Of a DNA stretch of 64,000 nt, positions 40,912 to 52,328 are shown piece after piece. Location of the stretch: the NCBI GenBank assembly GCA_022885665.1, contig JAGQDJ010000224.1:1-64000 (forward strand), written 5' to 3'. Both the position numbers and the translations under genes were made by a program. The notes beneath the pieces are model-generated. The model did not search any database, was not told where the DNA came from, and saw only the letters and a list, made by a program, of their open reading frames with translations. The DNA is from Triops longicaudatus. Its lineage: Eukaryota > Arthropoda > Branchiopoda > Notostraca > Triopsidae. Each line of letters starts with the position of its first letter. Positions within the stretch are counted from its first letter, which is position 1.

Positions 40912-43900
40912 AGACAGGAGTACATACCAAATGTCCAAAAATTTCCATAAGTAAACTCTGCACTATGAGACATCACCCCACTATCCTTGATACGCCTCTG
41001 CAGGATTATTTTTAAAATCAATACCTTAAATCCAACGAAGATACAAATTTTAATCACTTATGATATTAAGAAACTAAGGTAATTAATGTAATCCATTTTA
41101 TGGTAAAAACGCTCACCACTTGCAGCCAGTTTCCATACAAAGAAAGACAGGTTAATCAAGGTTTCCCATCTAAGTTAGCACCGAGTGACTGAAGCATTGA
41201 AATCAAGCGTCAAATGATCGTTAGATATTGTCATGTTTTCCGATACACGCAAAACTAATGTAATTTTAGGTTGCAATTTAGCTAGTGCTGTCAGCGGAAA
41301 ATAAAAATAAAACTTTCATACTTTCAAGTGATCCCTACCTGTTTCTATTTCTTATGCATCTGTTGATATCGATATTCAAAGTATTATTGTTTACGGCTAC
41401 CAGAATGGAGTATTACTCTAAAACCTTTTAGCGTTCTATTACATTACTACTGCTGAAATGAAAATGAGGTATTCCCTTCCAAACACTAAACTCGTTTTAG
41501 TAACAGCAGCCCGGAATTACGTAAACTTATAGTAGAGTAAGATTCCCACATACATCACGTGGAGAAAACAATATATTACCTCAGCGCAGGTAACATTAAT
41601 TTACCTTTGAAGGTGCACAGCATTTTCGTAAGTTAACAACACTCATTTGGTACTTGTAGAGCGGGGACTTGCTAAGCGAGTGTGTACTCCGATTTCTCGT
41701 ACGTTTTAGTACGCACTCGAGTCTTCCTCTTCACGTGAACTCGAGCTGCTAAGTTCGTTTCAAAATAAAAATGTCTTAAATAAGTCTCACAGTTGCAACC
41801 GACAGGATTTACGAAGTTTCTACAGAACTCTTATGTTATCATTTATTTCTATTTTGCCTTGCGCCTAAAGTCCATTACAACGTTTTGATTCAGGTTAATA
41901 ACCTTATTCCCACAACAACCCTATAAGGTTCCTTATTACTGAGTAACTGTTATTGATTTGATAGATAAAAATATTTTCGATACTGGCAACGTGTTCTTTG
42001 TACATTCTATATATTACTTTCATACGTTTCATGGTTAAAGCAGCCCTTGTTGCTTGTTCGTGCCAATGAAATGGAAAAGTGATGCGAATGCACTTACCAT
42101 TGAAGTTATACGACTAGGGTCGCGCTACTTAAATAAGGGGTGAAAGCCTCCTTCGCTAACCCCAACTATAAAGAGGCATTCGCGCTCGGGTGCGATGCAT
42201 GTGGCTGCTTCCCACTCCGATATCTACACATGAAAACAGGCAATAGATTCTTTGCAATCAAACTTTTCTGCGCCACTTGCATGAAACTGATGACGGACGA
42301 CGCCTGCGTCAGTTTCTGCTTTGCCATGGATAGCAAGCGTACTGTGCGTATTCCGTAACCTTACTACCGGGGGCAAGAAATTCCAGTTCAACACATGGCA
42401 GTACCGTGTGCAGACGACGTAAGGGGTCACAGTTATTTCTACTTAAGCTTCTTTACATAAGTGCTTCTAGTTTCGCAAATAGACAGCTTCCCGCACTCTA
42501 GCAACGTTTTCATTTTCGGACGTAGCTATTATTGTTTACTATGGATCCTAGCAATTGATCAAGGTAATCCTATACAAATATTCGCTTGTTAAGTTAATTC
42601 AAGTGCACAGCTGAAAAAAAAGGAAAAAACGAGCTAACTCGTCAAGCGTTGCAAAACTAAGCTAGTAAGACAATTAGGGGTTGAGACGTCACTTGTCTGT
42701 AAATCGAATCACACACGTAGGCCAACGACAAACGTGACAACTGAAGCGAAAAGGTAAAGTGGTCAAGCAGTTGGTTGGATCACTATTTAAAATTCACTAC
42801 TGGGACGCTCGTTTCATTGTAAAACTTTAGTAACCTTCGAGCAGTTCTTTTTCTTTATGTACGTTTGCTGGAAAAGTAGCGCCAGCCTGAAATAGTTGGG
42901 TTGAAAAGTACAAATCTGCTCCCCAGGGGAAAGAGCTAAGAAATTCGTTAGAGAACGAACACAAAAAAGCTGTTGAAACTCCCGGTTGAGACACACGGAG
43001 CAGCTTCCGTCTATTGATTTCAATGACCTCAGCCAACAGCCAACATTAAAGCTTGGTGTGGTCGAGGTAAAGCTGGACATGTTCTTTTGAAGTAAAAAGG
43101 TAAAGAAATAAAGCAACGTATTTACGAAACATTTGTTGACTAAATAAAGATTGCAAGATAAGTGAGAAAGGAGAAAAAATGAGACACCCAAAAAAGATCA
43201 ATTTTTAATAAAGTGCACCACTTATAAACTAAACGTCTTTATGAAGCTATCAGTGAATATAAAAATCACTGTAAAATGCTTGACATCGTCAGCAAGCGAA
43301 GTAGTCTTAACATTATTTTTTCCAGCCTTTCAGCGTTTTAAAAAATTTTCTCAGGCACTTTCATCGGGATAAAGTTTGTTTGAGACAAAAAGATGGTAAA
43401 TTACTCGTGTCCCTCTTTGTGCCAGCAACGGGAATTTATCTTCAAAATCTTAGAAATCACAAACAAAATACAGGAAAAGAAACATTGTGGCTTTCTTTTC
43501 AAAGCCGCAATCACAAAACTCTTTTGAATTCCACTACCCTCGGAAATTACACTTCTTTTCGTAAAGCGTATCAAGTAGATGCACAATACGAAACCCCCCA
43601 GGAATAATAAACAAAATTAAGTGAAATAAAAAATAAAAACAGCTTATGTTCCTGCCTTCCGTCGGTCGAGTTCTTATATTATTATCAGCCACATTCTGGA
43701 GACTTGCAACAGACTTATTTTGGATTTTCACTACCAAATTAATGCGTTTTACCAAGAATAAGTACCACGGATTACCGTACTAATTCGGTCGGTCACACAT
43801 TTTTTATGACGGTGAAACGCAGCCTTAGAAACAGATATGTGGGAGGCAGACGCCTTGCACGTCTTGCCTCCTCATTTTGTAGAAACTTAGAAACGTTGTT

Positions 43901-44946
43901 GCTACGTATGAATGCTGTACAAAACGTATGTTTGAGACATGCATGAAAAAGGCGGTTCCCAATGTGTACGATGGATTCAAATGGCCACTTACATCACCAC
44001 ACAGCTTTGTTATTGCTCATGTAGTTCGTATTTATTTTAAGAATACAATTGCTGTTCTGCTTGATTGTCACAAAAATCAGTCAGTCTTGTTTGTTATTCA
44101 AAGATAAAACTTAATTCTACGTTTTAAAAATCTTAAAAGTGATCGTGCTTTGATGGAGGTATTTGCTTTGCTTCCAATGCCTTGAACGGATATCCAGCAT
44201 TGTTTTTATCCAGACAGACAATCTTTCAGTAGAGCTTTGATACAATATTTACTGGATCTTTTAGTAAGACAAAATTACATTTTAGTGTGTGCAAGTTTTG
44301 TTACACCACATTAAATTCTTCCATTGCAACGGGGAATGTAAGACTATTTCATAAGTCGATTCTTTGATAAATATTGTAAATAATAAAATTTCACAAGGCA
44401 TGAAAAATATCGAGGAAAAAGTAATAAATAGTAGACAGGTTTAATTGGATCAGGTTTCTCTAAATCTGTTGAGAAGAGCATCTAAAATTATTTCTCGCGT
44501 AGTACATTTTTAAATAAAATATTGTTGCGTTTATTTACATATTTATCACGTAATTATTTTATGCACGAATTCAATGCAGATCATATAAGCATTACTAAGC
44601 ATTTTAGGAATGACGTGGCCATTTTGAGGCTTTGTCGCACTAATGTACGACTATTTGCTAAAAGAGCTAAGTAAAGGATGCATGTAAAAGCAAGGAAAAA
44701 GGATAAGAATACAAGTGAAGAAAATGGAGCACTTGTCAAGTGATGTGAAAGCCTTCCCTGCTGTTTGACTCACCCTGGAAAAGCGCACTCACGTATTATC
44801 TATGGCTTCAGCCAAGAAAAGGAGTCTTCCTCTCACGTTAATGTCGTCTTTCTGTAGGGCGCGGGCGGGTCTGAAACCTATCATCTGAGCTAACATATAA
44901 GGTAACGCCATGCATTAAGATCTCGCTTGCGGGACTTGCATTCAGG
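40912..44946. other. Gene-poor intergenic DNA
   Basis: No gene is recognisable. A short frame at 42,140-42,358 is rich in Cys (CDACGC, CATC) but starts at GTG, has no splice context and matches no zinc-binding pattern I can name. The end contains the unlocated promoter or 5' UTR exon of the whirlin-like gene: a pyrimidine-rich GACTTGCATTCAG directly before its ATG could be an acceptor. Confidence 0.5.
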
Positions 44947-47900
44947 ATGAGCTGCGAGGATGCTCTTCAAACTATAGATATGATCGACAGGAAGGCGAAA
45001 GCGGTGCTCTCCAAAAATGAGTGGAAAACTTTCGTACAGTATCGATTGGCGTACATGCAGCGCCGCATATCAGTCCACCAATTTGTCCGTCACTTACAGC
45101 AACTTCTTAATGTGCCATCCAAGGTAAGCCATCGATAAGCTCTTCGTTACTGCCGTGTCTCTTCCATTTCTTGAAACTGACAAAATGCACCGAGGGAAAT
45201 GAACTCCTAGAGAATGCACAATAAAAGTAGATAATTTCTTTTTGACTGCTTCTTTTTAACGAAATGCGAAACTAGAGCACGCTACTCACCGAGATCCGAG
45301 AAATGATCCTGGATGAAGACTTGGATGCTTTCGATGAAGCTATATTCCATTCCACACAACCATGGTACGGCGCTACTCATTCAGAATTCAGTGAGGTAAG
45401 ATTAATAATTAACGACCAGTACGGAATTCGTATATTAGAAAGAATAACTCGGTCCCCAACTTTCGTCTCATGTAAGCAACGAGCATTTCACATGACACTA
45501 CGTTACTAAGCCGATAATCCATACACTCGTCCACCTTCGTGAATAAACTAAGAAAGGGTAATAAGTGGAAGGTAAACCAATATTCTTAACGGCACACCTT
45601 GTTCAGTTCCTACACAGAAGTTGAAAAATACAGTGTGCAAGCGAACGAATGCAATTGAATTATCGGCCAATAGGAGTCAGTTATCGATATCAATTTTAGT
45701 AATTGGCTATTGCAGTCTTGATTCTAATTTGTAAAACCCGGCTGTTGACAAAAAAAAAAAAAAAAAAAAAGTTAATCGTAGCTAGGCTGTCTTAAACCAT
45801 ATATTAAATATTCTAATACCGAATAATCATGAAACCACACCTCCGACGCACCTCCTACACTCCATATTACCCAAATTTGCCCGGGGAGAGAGAAATAGTT
45901 TGTAGGTAGGTTACTCTGTAAGGAGAAATATACTTGCGTTGTAAAACCTTTGGAAAGTTCAGCAATTGGACTTACAAATCGAAAATTCACCACGATATTT
46001 AGTATGAAAGGTTACAAACCCTTTAGAACTCTTACAATAGAAAATGGATGTGGAACCGACAAAGGATTAATTAGACGTTCTCAGGCTAATTACGTTCCAT
46101 ACCCCTTTCTTCTAAGGAAAGATCTAAAGCTTTTAACCCTGTTTTGTTGCTGAAGGCTCGGTCGATGGTTCAAGACATGAATTTGACTTCGTTCATTTCT
46201 AACCAGCTTGTTCATTAATGGCAGAGAGTTAAATAGAAATAATTAGGGCTCTTCGTAATCCGTGTATTCAAGCTCGTGATAGTATTGAATATTTTGTCAC
46301 AATTCAGGAATCGCTACTCACTCGGTATAATTTTTTCTTGCGTCCGAAGACCGCTCGTGTAAGTGTTTGGTTGTACAGTCAAAATTGGACAACCTACAGT
46401 AGGGATAACGCGCGCAAATGACACCTGCATGTCCATGCACCGTCGAGTTCGGGGCTGGATGGGAATGACAGCGAAAGCCGAGGAATATCTTCAGTGTTGC
46501 CTGGACTTGCCCGTGCGCACTGTTTCCCTTTTTACCAAAACATCTTTTGAGCTATGCTGTACGATACTAACGATAGTTTTACATGAAACAAAAATTTCTT
46601 CCGGTTCTCTCGGGCGGCCATGACGCCAACAGTCAGCAAATTGACAGTAGCTCAAGAGAAATTTCAGTTAAGCTCAGTTAAAAGTTTTCAAAAGTTAGAA
46701 TTGGTAAGGAGGTAATGCTTGTCATGGTGAACTATCGCTTGTAGCATTGGATGTGTATTTTTTTGCAATTTAATTCTGCGTGAGCATCTGTTCTTTACTG
46801 GCATGTATGGACAAGCCTTATCCAGTAGCATATGATGAGAGTTGGAAGACATTACAGAGGGAGGGCCATTACTAGCGGCCTATAACATGGTCCTATTGTT
46901 CGCATAGATGGAATTGGCTTAACAAAGTCAGTTACATACGGAGAAATTTTACGTTTGTTAAGAAAATATCTGGATTAAAAATTTAATTAGACAGCTGCCT
47001 TAATAATTTGGCTCTAATGTTATTCAACCATCTGCATTGGAAAAACGTGTGTCATGAGTCTTGTAAAACGTGGTCGGCGCACGGACAGAAGGGTTCGGAT
47101 TTTCTTTTGAATCGATGTAGAATGCTACGTGTAGGGAAGTGTGCGCATCTTAGCCTAAGTAGAAATTATATGCCGATTTAAGTCCAACTTACACATAGGT
47201 TTCAGTTTTGGTGTGACACCAAATTTTAGGAGAATGGAAGAGTTTTGGGTCATTTCTTTGTCAATTTCTCCTCAAATAAATGCTTAATTATGCTGTTTCT
47301 GTTGGTGAAATTTGTTGGTGCATTTAAAGTGGAAAAGAGTCTGTAAATTCTATATGTACAGGAAGCGTATCTTTGGTGGCTAGGTGCATTTTGAGGTTCT
47401 GAAGTTTCCGTTATTTTTGGATTTGTATGTGCCATAAATAACACGGTGAGCTTATGCAATTACATTTCGAGAAAGATCCATTGCATATCATCCGTGAAAC
47501 CTCTGAGCTTCATGGTAAACTACCGCAACATCATTCACACACAAAAACAGCCGAGGTCAATGCAAACTGCACGAAAGAGATACCATAAAATAGGAAAAAA
47601 CTATATCGGTATCGACTTAAGCATTCCTATTAAACATTAATTGTCGGAGTTGAACTATTTTTCTAAGTTGAGGTGCTCATGTTTCATAGCAAGGCTTCAG
47701 CATTACAGCAATAGCTGTGTTTCACTTTTACTTCCCCTCGTAAAGTACAGCACAGCAAACATGTGAGTTTAACAGGCTATTTTGGATGTTTATTATCGTT
47801 TTTGTAAGTAACACCTAAACTGAAACGTACTTAAAATGGCTACCTCCATATTTCAAAAGCTTATCTATTTTATGAGAATCTCCACTATGAAACCAAACCT

Positions 47901-50900
47901 TCACAACATTCAAGAGCCCCATAGAACATTCAAGTTCTCGTAATCCGCATTTTAATTCAAGTACTGCTAATATTGTCTTGATATTCTCCCCCACTTATAA
48001 ATGTGTCCATGTTACACTCTATAAATAGTGGATTGACGAAGGATGGAGTTGCTTATTCTCTTCCACATCTGTTTACCGCCAGTCGCAAAATAGCCTTGGA
48101 TTTCAGAGAAACGATTTCGAAACATATCTACAAGTCGGCGCTCATCATGACAGGTAATTCTTTTCTTACAACATATATTCACGAATACGAAATACAGTAC
48201 AAAAAAGTATTGCTCAGCAATCAGGATAAACCTGTGGATGATTACGCTTGTCAACTTGCTGAGGTAATCAACACAAATTTGGAAGCGAAAGCGCTTAGCT
48301 TATGTGTCAGACCGTCACGAATCTTTTCTAAAACGTGTAATATTTAGGCCAGCGAGGAAAAAAAGCGACAAGGGTACAAAACAGCACCAGTTGGTTTTGC
48401 GTATCTTTCAACGCCCATTCCCACCCATCCGCACATAATCACCCACCCAGATCAGGTATGCAAACATTTACATTTTATTGACGAATAAACACAAAAGTAT
48501 AGTTTTTCCACGCTACGAACGGCCGTCTGTCTTCCGTTCGTTTATCTGGGCTGTTGAAGACGGCAAGAAGTCTTCCGCATCGGAAGTATAATCTGTAGGA
48601 GGCTCGGCAGGTCGGGATTCAACTAAGGTATTTTTCTCTTGGGAATTCACACCCGGGCGAGCCACTGTCATTTTCGGACGCGGAATCCGCAGTCTAGTCA
48701 TCCCAACGCCGTTCAGCCAGTTTTCCATGGCAGGGCTCTAATACCCGAAAAACAGTGACAAAAAGGATACATTTACTAAATGCTGTAAAGCAAAACATTT
48801 AAATTTTAATATGAGAGCCGTAATATTACTAAGCTTTTTTTTTTTTACAAAAATTAACCCGAGGGAATCACCGTCACGCTACCAAGTGAGATGACCCTGG
48901 TAGAGGCCATTCACTTCCCTACGCGAAGCAAGAGACCTTACCAACAAATCTGTGCTCCAACACAGTGTAGGAACATTAACTAATTTACGCGAACTTTTTC
49001 CACAAGTGAATGCAAGTGTCATTAGAAGATAATTATCGGACCGTCTCCAGTGAACGGTTTAGTACAGTAGTTAGTCATCATTGACCATCTTGGTGACTAC
49101 CGTGAAAAGGAATCTTGCCAAGGTTAGACTATTACTGTGAGACTCACCAGAAGAAAAGGGCTGAGCATAAAAGGAAAGTATCTTAAAAGATAATAGAAAA
49201 CAGATCGAAAAAAAAACGGCGACCGGAAATTACGACGAATAGCCTTCACTTTAAAGAAAGCAAGTTGTTTACCCAAAGCAGGCCTCCCACAAAGAAGCAT
49301 GGATGAATCCATGTAACAAAAGGTAAACCGATTATGCAAAATAGGAACTACATGAAATTGAGTTCTCATTGACGCACAGTATTAACGAAGACGAGGACTT
49401 TGAAATCTTCCATTAAATAAGCTCAAGTTTTCGTGTTAAATACCACCTTGACACAGTTAAAAATTTAAACAAGCCATCTACGACACTGCAGAAGATTCTT
49501 CCATCATGAGTTCCGTTCGAGGTTTGAAAAGTTAAGGCTCTTACGTCCATAGTACACTTCAGTCCATGAAGGGCAGTTGTTAAAGATAAAGTAAATATGA
49601 CACTTGTTTATAAAATGCATGCAATCAATACAAACAGGTAATTAAGTCTGTGTACTGCGAGCTGATAGTGTTATCGAATTTCACAGCTAATTCATATAGT
49701 TTCGTAATCAGTGAGACAGTATACAAATTAAGTGGAAATCGTTAAAGGTACATACCTGAGCAGCAGTGGCCATTGTTTCTCGTAGCAAAGAGTATCAAAT
49801 GGGTTCAACGTTAATCACGTTAATGATGACGACGTATTCCTCTCTGCTGTACTCACGTTACCGAGCAATCGTGACTGTCAACCAGTCCCTGTCCACAGCA
49901 CTATCAGGAGTGATGGAAACCCTCAGCAATCCTGTTCTTTTTACAAGTATGCACACCTTCGCGCAACGGAACACTTGAGGAGCAGGTTTTGCTATACTTC
50001 TTAGCGTCAAGGATACTTCACTGATGCCAATTCAAGGGGAAACAAACTTTCCTCCTCGGGCAAAAATGGTCGTTCTGCTAAGCACGATGAATTCTGACGC
50101 ACATAAGCGTCACGTTTCCAATAAGCGAGCGAAACATAGGCGCCTAAACCACAGAACAAGGGCGTCTTCCACTTTCTATCACGTCCTATTTCCGGGAAAA
50201 CATTAACAATAATGCCGCAATGGAACAGGATTTTCTCTCGTTTACAAACACGAAACAAGCGGACAGTTGCAGCCTCTCATAGAACAATGCATTAGTTCAA
50301 ATTGGGAGACCATATGTGCCTGTGGTTGGAGGTAGCCGAAAAAACGACAGGTGTTGCAATTCCGACAACCAGGTCATTTACCTAAGGAGAGCTCATACAT
50401 TTGACCGGTGTACACCATCGGTATACCTCAACAACTGTGGTTTAATTACATGTTTGCATTGATTGCACGAATTCCACAAACAAGCCAGTCGCATATGCTA
50501 AGAAACCTCTTTACGCTTTTTTTTCCCTTGTTTATTCAACTCCACTTTCTTGTAAATAAATAAGGTGTTGGTCCTTAACGAATTTGAGTGTTTCGCTTTC
50601 TTCAAACGAAACATAGCGCATAACCTACAAAAGGCGAAAGAATAAGCCGTTAATAAAATTGAAAGGGTTTCGGTTCCATCCACCTGGTTATTTGTAACAT
50701 CCGCCCAGGGCGATTTCCAAACGCCGTACATAAAATAATTAACTAACGGTGTCTTCTTTTCGTGGGATAAAGAAAAGACGGGCTTATTGAGATATTCTTC
50801 TCTTTTGTTCCAGGTTCAATTAGGAGTTCAACTACACCAGACCTCTCCGAAAAAGCCGTTCGTGCCAAGAACAGGTCTCACTGTTCAACGACCGGCACAG

Positions 50901-51460
50901 TCGGTCGTTTCAATACCCAAAATTAGCGAGCATTCTGTGGTAACGGTAAGCGCTGTAATTAAGTATGATAGAAAGCTATTAAGAGGTGTTGCTCTCTCAG
51001 AATTTTGGCAAAAAAAGGGACGTTTCCCTTATCCGCGTGCCAAAGTTGCAGCCCACGCTAGGCATTGCCATCGAAGGAGGAATCGATACGCCGCACGTTC
51101 ACCCAAGAATCATCAGCATTCATGTAAGCTTTTGTATCACCACAGACAAAGGATACAAAAAATTTCGGCTGTTAATGATTTTCAGGCTAGTGGAGCAGCG
51201 TACAGAACGCCGGATTTAAGTGTCGGCCAGAGTTTGATAGAAGTCGACGGAATATCCTTACATGGTAAGAATCCTCGATGCGGATAATGTCCCCAAAAAC
51301 CTGAAAACGCAAGATCGTGTCACTATTCTGATCAGGTTTGCGCCACGACGAAGTTGCCAAGACGATTTCAACTTGCTTTCAGGACAAAAGTCGGCCATTC
51401 CTAACCTTCCTGGTACAAAACGGCCCACTAGGAAAACATCGTCCCACTATTCGTAGCTGA
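44947..51460 (+). CDS. Whirlin-like scaffold: harmonin-N-like domain plus one PDZ
   Basis: Whirlin-family proteins (Dyschronic in flies) are cytoplasmic scaffolds of sensory-cell actin bundles and synapses. Exons: 44,947-45,123, 45,276-45,395, 48,083-48,153, 48,218-48,263, 48,348-48,455, 50,814-50,945, 51,001-51,123, 51,186-51,264 and 51,336-51,460, in phase, for about 326 residues. A 51-nt in-frame micro-exon at 46,308-46,358 is possible. Residues 1-85 form a helical harmonin-N-like domain (FVQYRLAYMQRRISVHQFVR ... LTEIREMILDEDLDAFDEAI). The C-terminus (about 219-315) is a PDZ closest to whirlin PDZ3 (PTLGIAIEGG, LSVGQSLIEVDGISLHGL, DEVAKTI). PDZ1 and PDZ2 of vertebrate whirlin are not seen. 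The middle exons are inferred from splice sites alone; 48,083-48,263 is weakest. The ATG may not be the true start, because an acceptor-like sequence touches it. Confidence 0.72.
45750..45770. repeat. Poly(A) tract of 21 nt
   Basis: An uninterrupted A-run lies in an intron of the whirlin-like gene. It could be the tail of a short retroposon in plus orientation, but no element body or target duplication is recognisable. Confidence 0.8.
48513..49773 (-). CDS. Predicted 80-residue acidic-tailed protein nested antisense in an intron
   Basis: I do not recognise this protein. Exon 1 (49,773-49,756) encodes MATAAQ and ends at a good donor (CAG/GTATGT). Exon 2 (48,737-48,513) starts after TTTTTCGGGTATTAG in the matching phase 0 and encodes SPAMENWLNGVGMTRLRIPR, a Thr/Pro/Glu-rich middle, and an acidic tail with TDYTSDAEDFLPSS before the stop. 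The product would be soluble, without signal peptide or membrane segment. It lies wholly in the 48,456-50,813 intron of the whirlin-like gene on the other strand. Evidence for coding is the uninterrupted exon 2 frame with balanced composition and the phase match. The YTSDAED motif could be a casein-kinase-2 site (inference). It could instead be the last exon of a gene whose other exons I missed. Confidence 0.4.
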
Positions 51461-52328
51461 AAAAGGCACGTTTGTACGCCGTCCTGTACAAAGATAAAAT
51501 GGCCTGACAAGCATAACCCATGGAGGAGAAAAATTGCCTTGTCATAAAAGAAATAAGTGATTTACACAAATGTTGATGAAACAGCTGTTCGTATATTCTG
51601 TGGCAAATATGCTTGCCGCCAAAAAAGTAAAGGTCACTTGCCATAAGTAGCTTCTAATCTGGCCAGGGTACAAGAAACAACGGTTTATGCATAACTAGCA
51701 ATAAGGCACCCACATATATAAAAAATTTTCCTGGGCTGGTAATGTGGTGTCAGTAAATGGGCTTTCTTGTTGCCAGAAAGGCAGAAGGAACTGCTTAATG
51801 CTGCCAAGTCGGAACGTTTCAATTATATAAATAAGAAATGTTAAAGCATAAGCTGCAACGTTTAACAAGCAAAAAAGTGGTGGTAAAACACCTGGACAAG
51901 AAATAAAGAAGACTTAACTTGTGTAAATGGGTAATTAATATCTTGAAACGATCAAAAACGTTCTAAAAATGTGAAAACTGCCCCACAGAATCAAATTCAA
52001 AAAATCTGGAATTTCTCTCGCTTCAAATAAGTTGAAATCCTATTTCCTTGCTTTTTTTCCGAAATAACGTATCAGTTCAAAATAGCTACACGAAGCTACT
52101 ACGAGCCAAAGTAACAGACAGCTGCGATGCGTAATTTCTTTCCATAATCCATTGCCAATACCTAGTCAACGTCTCCATTTCAATCATAAATAGATTTCTC
52201 CTAAAACTGTTATGTTTGATTACACATAAGGAAGAAAACGTAGCTCTTTGACGCACGAAGGCAAATACCACAAAGTGCCCATTAGGGTAATCTATCTCGT
52301 TGTCTCGGTAAACAGCCCTTATTTATTC
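51461..52328. other. Spacer between convergent whirlin-like and Lasp genes
   Basis: About 870 bp between two stop codons on opposite strands, presumably holding the 3' UTRs. An AATAAA occurs on the plus strand near 51,901. No gene is recognisable. Confidence 0.5.
52322..52327 (-). promoter_or_regulatory. AATAAA one base after the Lasp stop codon
   Basis: On the minus strand the stop TAA (52,331-52,329) is followed by G and then AATAAA. If used, the 3' UTR would be only some 20-40 nt. A later signal is equally possible. Confidence 0.4.

Noticed and set aside
42140..42358. Cys-rich 72-codon frame as a possible zinc-binding exon
   Set aside because: It starts at GTG, the Cys spacing matches no known module and there are no flanking splice sites of quality.
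46363..46623. 86-codon frame in the whirlin-like intron as a missing PDZ exon
   Set aside because: No GLGF-type motif or PDZ pattern is present; only the 17-codon piece at 46,308-46,358 has proper splice sites, and it is kept as a possible micro-exon.
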